Below are positions 56,000 to 64,000 of a stretch of DNA of 64,000 nt, one piece after another. The notes below the pieces were generated by a model, which saw nothing but the letters and a program-made list of their open reading frames with translations, did no database searches and was not told the origin of the DNA. How positions within the stretch are numbered: position 1 is the first letter of the stretch; the number at the start of each line of letters is the position of its first letter. Source of the DNA: Phymatolithon calcareum (taxonomy: Eukaryota; Rhodophyta; Florideophyceae; Hapalidiales); the NCBI GenBank assembly GCA_977006965.1, contig OZ345361.1, positions 682,001 through 746,000 of the forward strand, read 5' to 3'. Position numbers and translations under genes: made by a program.

Positions 56000-57007
56000 A
56001 TGTGCCAAAACGATCAATCGTGCCGTAGCTATATAGACGCGCTCAACGGGCAACCACGGATGTATGGTGACATGGTCTCGAATCTATGGAACCTTCAATC
56101 TACCGATGGTTCTCCGCGTAAGAGAAAGGTCTACACGGTTGCGATGCCTACGGCTGATATTCAATAGAGCACCTCTTTGGAGAAAATCAGTACTTGGTGC
56201 ATACTTTGGTGTCACAGCCGTGATTGAGCTGGTCGCGCTCCTACACATTCTATCTTCATCCAAGATTAGTCCTGAAATTGAATATGAATGTAAGCGACTC
56301 ACTGGAGCACTTGTTGGGAGAGAAATACGAATCAAGAATGTACTGAACAGTCAAACTACGTGAGCTTAGAAAATCGTGCGAAAGCCGCCCTTTTACTCTT
56401 CAAGAGAGGCCTTGGGAGCTTTTAAAATAAATCAACACATATCCCCCCTCTATGGAACCTTATGGAAAGGTTATTTTCACGCGAGGCTCAGATAGAGTGT
56501 GTTTGGATACCGAGTCACTGCGGTGTCGCGAAGAAAGAGGCTACTGATGAACTTGCGCTGCGGGGAATTTCGGAATCGAGTCTGGTGCTGTACCAAGCGA
56601 TACCTCTCACTTTGAAAGCGGCACGATCCATCATCAACCCGCCCTGTAGAAGCAAACCAGTGTCCCTTCCTATGCTTCCGAAAGATCTGCACATCTCGCA
56701 GAGACGCGCAGAGGTGGTGCTGCACCAGCTCATAGTGAACTGCAGCCCTATTGTGGCAAGCTTTCACCATGGACACAGCGAGGATGAACTGCTTCTCTAC
56801 GACCCAGTATGCAAGATGTGCCCGTATGGCGTCAAGGAGACAGTGGAGCACCTCATACTACACTATTCTGGAAGGACTGCCTCTCGAGGACAATTCATCG
56901 GAAGAGTGCGAGACAAAACGGTAGAAGATCTGTGCAGGGAGAGACCCGTAGAGATACTCCAATATTTGAACAATCAGAACTTGCTCTCGGGTAAGTTCAG
57001 GCGTTAA
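56000..57007 (+). pseudogene. LINE ORF2 RNase H and zinc-knuckle remnant, copy 2
   Basis: Outside the inserted retroposon the frame reads D-A-L-N-G-Q-P-R-M-Y-G-D-M and, after it, C-V-W-I-P-S-H-C-G-V-A-K-K-E-A-T-D-E-L-A, the RNase H signature of I/Jockey-type non-LTR elements (W-I-P-S-H-x-G). The 181-codon frame 56462-57007 continues to C-K-M-C-P-Y-G-V-K-E-T-V-E-H-L, a C-terminal Cys/His motif. A (GAAA)n-type tail follows at about 57028-57045. The retroposon at 56096-56448 cuts the RNase H domain in two. Confidence 0.7.
56096..56448 (+). mobile_element. 350-bp retroposon, second copy (plus)
   Basis: TCTATGGAACCTT flanks it (56083-56095 and 56449-56461), a 13-bp duplication; copy 1 has a deletion spanning this site. 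It encodes C-L-R-L-I-F-N-R-A-P-L-W-R-K-S-V and Y-E-C-K-R-L-T-G-A-L-V-G-R-E-I-R-I-K, the same peptide as 54266-54615 in the other orientation. Both copies start and end at equivalent positions, so they are not randomly 5'-truncated LINE pieces. Confidence 0.8.
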
Positions 57008-57009
57008 TT

Positions 57010-57596
57010 AACGCATTCTGCATTAAAGAAAGAAAGAAAGGTATTGTTTCTGCGGACCGCAATGGTTTTCTCGAAGATAACCATACCCATGGCCTCTTGG
57101 CACTGGCGAAGTTGCCCCATGCGTCTGCAGACGCGTTGGTATTGTGTAAAGAAAATTTACATTTCTTCGCCTTCGTGCCTTTAAGATATTGGATGAGTAT
57201 ATTTCGCAGGTTGCGCTCCGTTTGAGGATAAACTTCGTGAAAGGTTCCGGATCATGGGAAGCCGGCATTGCCCAAGCCATGCTGGCGCAGCTAAAAGCCT
57301 TCAATGATTTGAAATCAGGCGTCCTAATGGATGAGTGGCGCAAATCGATATAAGAAATGAGATGGCAATCGAGAAGACTTGAGAGTGGAAACAAGATGAA
57401 TGCTGGTAATCATCGAAGTGAAATTCAGAAGCAAAAGGAAGCCATTGACTCCGCAACACGAGCGCTTTCCTGCAGTTACGCGAAACTGTATCCAAGCAAT
57501 TCGAAAGGCGGGCACACGGTTTCTTACGTGCATTTCCTTATTTCACCGAATTTACCACTTGCGCGCAAAATCCAATCTTATAGGAATACCAATTTT
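57010..57596 (+). other. FkbM upstream region, copy 2, severed by the DIRS-type insertion
   Basis: Matches 26873-27430 closely. The plus frame (57357-57605) begins M-R-W-Q-S-R-R and includes N-H-R-S-E-I-Q-K-Q-K-E-A-I-D; the equivalent frame in copy 1 is 27192-27458. It may be a leader exon of the FkbM gene, now 5 kb from its partner. Confidence 0.4.
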
Positions 57597-57848
57597 GTTT
57601 TGTGAAGAGCTCGCTTTTCATGGGTGAAGTATGATCTACCACATAGCGATGTAAGCAGCCGTGGCTGTTAGCCAGCGGGGCGTGTCGCGTATGCTCTCTG
57701 CGGTGCCGTTCACTGCTTCTGCCGACACTGTCGTCGACCGACGGTAACAACCGACGAGGTCGGTTACCAACGCCCGACACTCTCGAATGGTACTTAAGCG
57801 TGCGGCAGTAGCCCGCGACTGCGACCGCGGCCAAGCCTCTCTCTTCTC
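57597..57848 (+). repeat. Left direct repeat of the DIRS-type element
   Basis: Starts GTTTTGTGAAGAGC and matches 61831-62082 at an offset of 4234 bp with only a few substitutions. High similarity suggests fairly recent insertion. Confidence 0.85.
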
Positions 57849-57938
57849 ACGAAGAGAGTACCCGGCATAGCTGGTGAAAGGCGCGATTTCTACGCGGTCA
57901 AAGGTAACCGAGACCAAGGCGATAGTGCCCTCTGCGCG

Positions 57939-58628
57939 ATGGACATCTGGCGCAACGCAGACGCCGAAGTTGAGAAGTGGCTGGGGGCGGCGAGAAAGAT
58001 CAAGAAAGGCACGCCCCCTTTGGACGCTGGGACCACCAATGAAATGCTTGAGGTCTATGGCGAGATAGCGGGCAAGTACGACTCCGCGCAATGCATCGGC
58101 ATGTCGCGACTGCCGTACTGTGCCCCGAGGGCCGGCCTCAACATTTTCCAAGGCGGTTTCTTCTCCCACGATCAGTGGGGGCCGCGAGTACGGCTGCAAA
58201 CCGCCCAACCTACGCTACAGACCATCTTTAAATACGAGATGAACTACTTTAATGCTTGTGGCTACTGGCTAGGGCTCCAGAAAACGTGCTTTGCAATGAT
58301 AAAGTCCCTGTCAGCCGCAGATTCCACGGCACCGAGTCAGCGGCGAATGATGCTACTTCAAGCTTGGGCAGAAATACTTGGCGAATACGGTCTTCGAGTT
58401 CTCGCCGTCCGGCAGGAGTTCTACAGGAACTCTGTCAAGGACCGGGTAGGGGCACGTCTCAATCAAGAAATGTATGAGGAGGACTCATACCTACCCGTGT
58501 GTGAGGCCCTGGACGACCGCTCCCGGGAGCTCGGGAAGGCACGGGAGACACAGCTAATGAAGGCCATCGCGACCTTGACCGCTAATAACAGCATGAAGAG
58601 GGCGGGGGGCGCGACGGCCGAGCAATGA
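57939..58628 (+). CDS. DIRS-type Gag-like protein, 229 aa
   Basis: The frame precedes and overlaps the reverse transcriptase frame by four bases (ATGA at 58625). It has R-A-G-L-N-I-F-Q-G-G-F-F and a mostly helical C-terminal half with no zinc knuckle. Its place identifies it as the Gag-like ORF1; the sequence itself has no motif I can name. Confidence 0.55.
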   Translation: MDIWRNADAEVEKWLGAARKIKKGTPPLDAGTTNEMLEVYGEIAGKYDSAQCIGMSRLPYCAPRAGLNIFQGGFFSHDQWGPRVRLQTAQPTLQTIFKYEMNYFNACGYWLGLQKTCFAMIKSLSAADSTAPSQRRMMLLQAWAEILGEYGLRVLAVRQEFYRNSVKDRVGARLNQEMYEEDSYLPVCEALDDRSRELGKARETQLMKAIATLTANNSMKRAGGATAEQ

Positions 58629-60671
58629 CGACCGAGCCTTACTGGCGGGGCCCCCAGCGCCGATGCGCTGCTTGGGAGGAGCTCGGGGCATCCGCCTACT
58701 TGCGACGGCAGATAAAGTTTGGGATATACGACCCACCTAGTGTCGAGTTTGAGCAAGGCGAGATGATGTCTGAACTACCGCAGACCGCAAGGGACATCGA
58801 GTTCGCTAACGAAGATCTGAAAGAAGGTTGCCAGAGTGGAATCTACGAGGAGGTCAGCAGCGCCGTGGTGGCCCGTGCTGTGGCAGCCGGATATACTGTA
58901 TCGAGCGCATTCGTTGTCTGGCACGACTCTGCGGAGGGTGATAAGGGCAGGTTTGTTGTAAACTACCATAAGGTCAGTAAACACTGGCCCAAGGCTAGTG
59001 TGCGAATGGAGACACTCCCTGCCTTTGCGGTTGACCTACAGAAGGGCGACCACCTGCTCAGCTTCGATATAAAAGCCGGATACGGGCACTTCCGGCTCGC
59101 CCCTCGCATGCGGAATATGTTCATTTTCCGCTAAAAGGGCGGTACTTTCGCTCTATAGCGCTCCCGTTCGGCTGGGGGCGATCTCCGCTATGGTTTACAC
59201 GCTTCATGGCCCCACTGGTAGAGCATCTTTGGAATGGGATGCACATACGCACCCTGCCGTACATCGACGATTTTCTGCTGGCACCCAGTAGACCCGGTCA
59301 AGTGGCCGGACGACGCGCATGCCGCCGTGCCCGCGGTAAATTGGATGAACTCCTGACCAAACTTGGGCTGACCAGACATCCAACCAAAGGAGAATGGGAG
59401 GGTAGCACACGTGTGGAGCACTTGGGGGTGGTTATTGACACTGAGCAAATGCGCTTTTACGTGATGCCGCACGAGATCGAAAAAGTACGCAGTATGGCTC
59501 GACAGCTCCTGGCGGAGGCACGCCATGGCCGAGGATGGGTGTCGAGAAAACGATTGGCTTCGTTTGTGGGACTGTGCGTTTCGCTCACCCTGGCTATGCC
59601 TTTCAGTCGGTTCTACACAAGGTCCCTGTACTGGGATCTCAACACACGATGTACAGGCCGGCGGGCAGAGCGCGACGGACGCCGATGTCGACTGAGCCAC
59701 CAAGCTGTGCGAGACATTCGAGAATGGCGAGCGTTCACCGCGCGTGAACGAGATGGTCGCGCGATCCGACCATCGTCGCCACAAGGAGTTCTGCATACAG
59801 ACGCCGCCGACGTGGGGTTCGGAGGTACACTCGGGCAGGAGGACGTCGCTGGAGATGCCGGTATGTGGTGGGCACAGGGCGTGTGGCGCTGGCAGGAACG
59901 TGCAGAGAGCATTAGCTACAGAGAGCTGAAAGCAGTGCGCATGCTGTTAACGTCTCAGGAGCGTACCTCACCGAGTCCGTTCGGTGAAATTCTGCAACGG
60001 GCAGGCATCCGCCACGAAAGGCTCTGGTGTGACAACACGGCAACCGTTCACATCGTTAATGCGATGGTGTCAGCCAACCGGCCTATGATGCGCGAGCTTC
60101 GGCTACTTAAGCGAGAGTTGGACCGACTCGGCCTGCACATCGGCGCACGATGGCTCCCGTCGTACTCAACAAGTACGCCGACGGGTTATCGCGACGATTT
60201 CCCCGTGGGGATCTGCAGGTGAGGAGTTGGCTGCGGCGGTCACTGCTGGATGGCGCCGCGGCGCCAATAGATGCATTCCCTTATCGCCCTCTGGGCGAGA
60301 CACCGCACTTCTTGCGCAAGCAGACCCTCAGCGAGCTCGGCACTCCGTGGGATCCGCACGAAGTGAGGCTACTCTGCCCGCCTGTCGACCTCATGGGTGC
60401 GGTGGTGAGCAAATTGCGCGCAACGAAATGTCCGGCGATGCTAGTGATGCCCGACGGGCCACGTTAGCAGTGGTACAGACCTGCAATGGACCTCGCGGAA
60501 CGAACATACCGCTTAGAAGCCCCACCCGAGGAAGTGTGGTCCGCCGCGCGGACCATGAACCCAGCGTGGCGAATGCTCCTGCTGGAGATCGGGCTGGAGA
60601 GAACTTCGCAACCAGAAGCACCAATTCCAGACGCGAGACTGCGACTGGTTTGGCAGAGGAATGCGGACTGA
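58625..60671 (+). pseudogene. DIRS-type reverse transcriptase/RNase H, frame-shifted
   Basis: The RT starts at 58625 and shows motif A as F-D-I-K-A-G-Y-G-H-F-R-L. A missing base near 59132 shifts the frame to A-L-P-F-G-W-G-R-S-P and the catalytic Y-I-D-D-F-L-L-A. RNase H follows: H-T-D-A-A-D-V-G-F-G-G, S-Y-R-E-L-K-A-V and L-W-C-D-N-T-A-T-V. Another one-base shift near 60158 is needed to reach N-K-Y-A-D-G-L-S-R, and TAG at 60465-60467 interrupts the last part, which overlaps the recombinase frame. All key residues remain, so the breaks seem recent. Confidence 0.8.
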
Positions 60672-60719
60672 CCTCGCGGAGCCCTGGTCGGTCCCCAGCC
60701 GGTGACCAGTATCGGTCTA

Positions 60720-61768
60720 TGGTCGCGAAAGCCATGACGGACCGTTACGGAGACACAGGGATCGGCGCTGCGAAGGTGGCAGAACTCCTGGCGGAATACT
60801 CCAGCAGCCGGCGCACGGGACGGCGTAAAGCGTCTATGTGGAGCTGCTACCTTGAGTTCACTGCTGCCGACAATATTGTCTCGCTACCAGCGACGGAATC
60901 CAAACTTCTCAGCTTTATTGGATGGCTCAAGGACCAGCGCGAGCGATGCAAGAGGAATGTTTCTGGCAGCTCCCTACCGCAGTACATCTCAGCGGTGCGC
61001 ACAACACATCGCGACATCTTGGGAAAAGCTCCGGCAACGAGCCCGATGGTCGCGCTAGCAGTGGAAAGCTACAAGAAGTGGGAGGAAGATAAGTATCCGA
61101 CAGAGGAAAGGCGCGTTGGGATCTCGGCAGATGTGATACAGGCAGTCTATGGGCTGGGAATGCGGAGCGAGGACGCTGGCACTATCCGCGATGCGGCGAT
61201 GGTGGTGTTTTCGTACGCACTTAATGGGTTGCGTGACTCCTCGGTAGCAAGCTTGCGAACCAGCGACATCCGCGTTGGCAAGGACGAGGTAACGGTCACA
61301 CTACAAGTGGTGAAAGGAAAGAGAGCTAGCTCTGAGCTCCCGGTAACCTACCGCCGTGTTGTGGACCAAGAAGGGAGCCCCGTGGATCTCTTTCGCCGCT
61401 GGAATGAGCGTCACGCCGGACGTCATGGAAGACTATTTGCACTGCCTGATGATCCCGTGGAGTGGCCGGAGCAGCAGCTATTGGTTTGCCTGAAGCGCTG
61501 TCTTACGGCTGTGTCTTGTGTCCCTCCCCCTGGCTGCAAGTATGGTGCAAATTCACTCAGGATTGGTGCACACACCACACAGGTCCTGCTTGGCATCCCA
61601 TTTGAGGCACGAATGGCACGATTCGGTTGGGGCCTCCATAGCGATGCCATGTCTCGGCTCTACTTTGACCGCACGATACGGCTAACACCAGCAGCCGTAT
61701 GGCTTTTCGGGCCATCAACTGTCTCCAGCTCGGGTTGTAGTCCCGTTTCCAGCGCACCTCAATACTAG
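60720..61768 (+). CDS. Tyrosine recombinase of the DIRS-type element
   Basis: The frame is open from 60227 to TAG 61766-61768; the recombinase proper begins at about 60720 (M-V-A-K-A-M-T-D-R-Y). It would join the element's circular DNA copy into the genome. Visible catalytic features are L-N-G-L-R-D-S-S-V-A-S-L (first Arg), N-S-L-R-I-G-A-H-T (second Arg; the His of the usual H-x-x-R is Asn), F-G-W-G-L-H-S-D-A-M and S-R-L-Y-F-D (nucleophile Tyr). It is the only uninterrupted enzyme of the element. The His-to-Asn change may lower activity. Confidence 0.8.
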
Positions 61769-61830
61769 GCACGCATACCCGGGGTACTGCCCGGGAATAA
61801 TCACGGCCGCTGGCGAGTCTTTTGGATTTC

Positions 61831-62082
61831 GTTTTGTGAAGAGCTTGCTTTTCATGGGTGAAGTATGATCTACCACATAGCGATGTAAGCAGCCGTGGCT
61901 GTTAGCCAGCGGGGCGTGTCGCGTATGCTCTCTGCGGTGCCGTTCACTGCTTCTGCCGACACTGTCGTCGACCGACGGTAACAACCGACGAGGTCGGTTA
62001 CCAACGCCCGACACTCGCGAATGGTACTTAAGCGCGCGGCAGTAGCCCGCGACTGCGACCGCGGCCAAGCCTCCCTCTTCTC
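61831..62082 (+). repeat. Right direct repeat of the DIRS-type element
   Basis: Partner of 57597-57848. After it the right side has CCCGCCCGCCCACAACC and about 300 bp with no match to the left end, which may be the terminal part of a split-repeat layout. Confidence 0.85.
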
Positions 62083-62761
62083 CCCGCCCGCCCACAACCT
62101 TCTCTATCCTAGCGACAGCCTCACTCTTCTCACAAAGTACAGTTAATTGTCAATATGCCATGTCCATCAAACAGAAACCTGAGCCAGGAAACTCCCATAT
62201 TGCGCGGGGTGCATGATGGCAAAGATGACTGGGAGGCTCAGCACCATGGCAGCAACGAAGGGCAATGAACCTAGCACGAAAGCGAGGTTAGCATTACAGC
62301 TAGCCGATTGCTTATGTGCATCGGCCTCACTCCCGCCTTGCAAGCCCAGTAGTCAGGGAATGCGCCGAGAGTGTAGCCGACGTTGCTGTTTGACGCGTAT
62401 TAATAAAGTCATATTTCAGGGTACGGAATTGGAGCACCACTTAAGCCTAGGCGATATTATGATTCCTCGTGCTCTTCGAAGAACACAATAAAAGCCGCCG
62501 AACTCATCCGTCGATGGAGTTCGGCAAGCAAGTAAGAAAACAACCATCGAAGATTGCTTCACAACGATAACGAGGGATAAGGTCCTTGACCTTAGACCTC
62601 GACGAGGACATACCGGCTCCAAAGTTGCTCATCGCGAGTAACCCCAGTCGTGTGTTCAAGATTGAACCGACTCCTAAGTTGCTCATTGCGATTACCGCTA
62701 GCCGGTCTCAATAACAAGCTCGAAACTGAAATTTTGCGACAATGTGGGGACTAACATCGGA

Positions 62762-63379
62762 TGATTTTCCACTATGGCCGCGGTTGCGGGCTACAACGTA
62801 ATCGCAGTGGAGCCTTTTCCTGAGAACATTGCGCTACTGCAACACACTTTATGCCTGGCCCCTGAAGAACTTCGTAACCGGGTTACCTTGATACCCTATG
62901 GCTTGGGTAACCAAGACAACATCAACTGCGAATTGAGGCGACACAAGCAGATAAACCTTGGAATCGCTCACATGATTTGCAACTGCAGCTCTAATGCGCA
63001 GACTATCAGAAGAATGAAGCAATCAGGGTACACTAATGCTGCCAAAGTGAACGTGTATCGTCTAGACACGTTGATTGCAGAAGGAATGGTCCGTTTCTCA
63101 GGCGATAGCAGAGTCGTCATGAAAGTAGATATTGAAGGATTTGAAGGATTTGCAATGGAAGGTGCACAGAAATTTCTTGTCGACTATGCACCACGAGTCA
63201 TTTTCTCGGAGTATGCTCCGTTCATGATTGAGCAAGCGGCCCAATCCATGGGTGAATCTGTGGAAATGTCACTGTCGAGGCCTCGCATGTTCTTGGATTT
63301 CATGACCGCCGCTGCATACAATCACTCAGCCATAGCTCAACATGCGATTCAGAATGTCGTGTTTACTCGTAGAGAATAG
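62762..63379 (+). pseudogene. FkbM-family methyltransferase, copy 2, same TGA in motif I
   Basis: The open part (ATG 62774 to TAG 63377-63379, 201 residues) matches copy 1 with roughly 20 changes. Motif I reads D-N-V-G-T-N-I-G then TGA (62762-62764) then F-S-T-M-A, nearer the family consensus than copy 1. R-L-D-T-L-I-A-E-G and M-K-V-D-I-E-G-F-E are also consensus-like. The TATA box seen in copy 1 is altered here, and the leader is cut off by the DIRS-type insertion. A shared TGA at the aromatic position of the glycine loop means it was present before the duplication. Confidence 0.65.
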
Positions 63380-64000
63380 CATAAGATCATTCCATCCAAG
63401 ACGGCAACTGCGCCGTGTCTAATCAAGCTTCATCGTAAGTTGCTCCGCTACAACACGAACAGTTCCATACCAATATAATTCGTTGGTGATTCTTTTCTCT
63501 CGGACAAAGAAAGGTTGTCAATACAGCGACTTGAGAAGATGTCAAAAGCACGCCAAAGTTACCTTAGTCCTACATCTCTTTCTATTGGGCACGCCTGTTG
63601 TACGCCTGCTGCATTTATACTCGATTTCGAAGTCAATTTCCCTGCTGAGCAATGGCTTCTTGTTCAGTATTTAATTCTTCATTGAGCGCTTCGTCAAACC
63701 TCCACTGCAAGCATCTTGTGCTATTGTTTATTTCTCTTCAATAACAGCTCTTCCACACGGTCCGCATGAAACTCAAACCGCATGTTTCAGTAGATGCCGG
63801 GTGCAACTCCAGAATTGGGCAGAAGTCGCAGTTTTCCAAAACGAATGCACAGTATCCGAATATTGTATTCCCACGTCAAATCTAAAGTGCCACTCCAATA
63901 ATTGGCCTTTCCCTTGGGACCTGTTTGGGTTCGTAAATAACCCGGGGCCTCTGGGAAACATCCAGCACGGTGTTTCCAGGGGCCGCCTGGGCCCATCTGT
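63380..64000. other. 3' flank of FkbM copy 2
   Basis: Matches 28394-28836 except for about 195 bp (63747-63942) missing from copy 1. The final bases (GGGAAACATCCAGCACGG onward) match 28767-28811 exactly. No further gene. Confidence 0.5.

Larger units (their letters stand above)
57597..62417 (+). mobile_element. DIRS-order (tyrosine recombinase) retroelement
   Basis: In copy 1 the sequence ACCAATTTT is joined directly to AGGGTACGGAATTGG (27424-27447); in copy 2 about 4.8 kb separate them. The insert carries direct repeats of about 250 bp (57597-57848 and 61831-62082), a Gag-like frame, reverse transcriptase, RNase H and a tyrosine recombinase in that order, the hallmark of DIRS/Ngaro/PAT elements. 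No integrase and no clear target duplication are present, as expected. About 335 bp follow the right repeat. The coding part has at least two frame shifts and one stop. Confidence 0.85.
51860..64000 (+). repeat. Segmental duplication, copy 2
   Basis: Same order and orientation as 19060-28836. Spacing is about 32.8 kb at the syntaxin end and 35.0 kb at the FkbM end; the difference comes from insertions private to each copy. The match runs to the last base of the window. Confidence 0.85.

Noticed and set aside
27023-57394. A 123-codon minus-strand frame open in both segment copies (26858-27229 and 57023-57394).
   Set aside because: The two copies are nearly identical in DNA here, so an open frame in both is not independent evidence. 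There is no domain, and the plus strand carries the FkbM leader.
5928-62764. Many in-frame stops, several of them TGA, suggesting a variant genetic code or programmed recoding.
   Set aside because: All three stop codons occur in broken frames (TAG in the pogo, DIRS and 34-kb frames, TAA and TGA in the Tnp2-like frame), mostly together with frame shifts in transposon genes. The syntaxin, Ulp1 and hAT frames end normally. Ordinary decay explains the pattern.

Overview
The window looks like nuclear DNA of a eukaryote with a compact, intron-poor genome, most probably a florideophyte red alga of the Chondrus crispus type. This is inference from the mix of sequences: an intronless Qa-SNARE (syntaxin) gene, very short GT-AG introns (60 and 67 bp) in transposon genes, and a dense layering of Harbinger, pogo, hAT, Tnp2/Plavaka-like, Ulp1-bearing, DIRS-type and non-LTR elements. 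I see no ribosomal RNA or convincing tRNA gene, no operons and no CRISPR.

Layout. 1-4714: a Harbinger-type transposon with terminal inverted repeats (TIRs) of about 550 bp, a DDE transposase (+), a spliced partner gene (-) and a nested fold-back insertion. 4747-7372: a pogo/Tc1-type transposon with TA target duplication, two in-frame TAG codons in its transposase and a small retroposon inside. 8.46-12.35 kb (-): decayed Tnp2/Plavaka-like transposase. 14.2-16.2 kb (-): unknown 653-codon frame split by one TGA. 16.2-19.0 kb: little coding. 19.0-28.85 kb: segment copy 1 (syntaxin, a coiled-coil/ZZ zinc-finger gene, a LINE RNase H remnant, an FkbM-type methyltransferase). 28.9-30.5 kb: G-rich minisatellite and a broken LCMT-type methyltransferase. 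32.0-33.4 kb: internally deleted hAT element with a perfect 8-bp duplication. 35.2-39.0 kb (-): decayed PIF/Harbinger transposase and partner gene. 40.1-46 kb: weak ORFs, hairpins, and a pogo-like transposase half cut off by a TIR element. 47.65-51.7 kb: a MULE-like element with long TIRs, an intact Ulp1-type protease and a GC-rich fragment that may be a captured gene. 51.7-64.0 kb: segment copy 2, in the same orientation as copy 1, interrupted by a 4.8-kb tyrosine-recombinase (DIRS-order) retroelement and two ~350-bp retroposons.

The main biological result is the segmental duplication. Nearly the whole of 19.06-28.85 kb is repeated at 51.86-64.0 kb and continues past the window end. Each copy serves as the empty-site control for insertions in the other. 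Copy 1 received a TIR element (23.39-24.31 kb) and a pogo/Harbinger nest (20.33-21.75 kb). Copy 2 received the DIRS-type element and two fixed-length coding retroposons. The paralogous genes have diverged differently: the syntaxins in their C-terminal tails, the ZZ genes by different stops and deletions, and the FkbM genes share one in-frame TGA but differ in promoter and core residues.

The only genes I would expect to be expressed host genes are the two syntaxins. The FkbM copies are doubtful, and most other coding sequence is transposon-derived and decayed.
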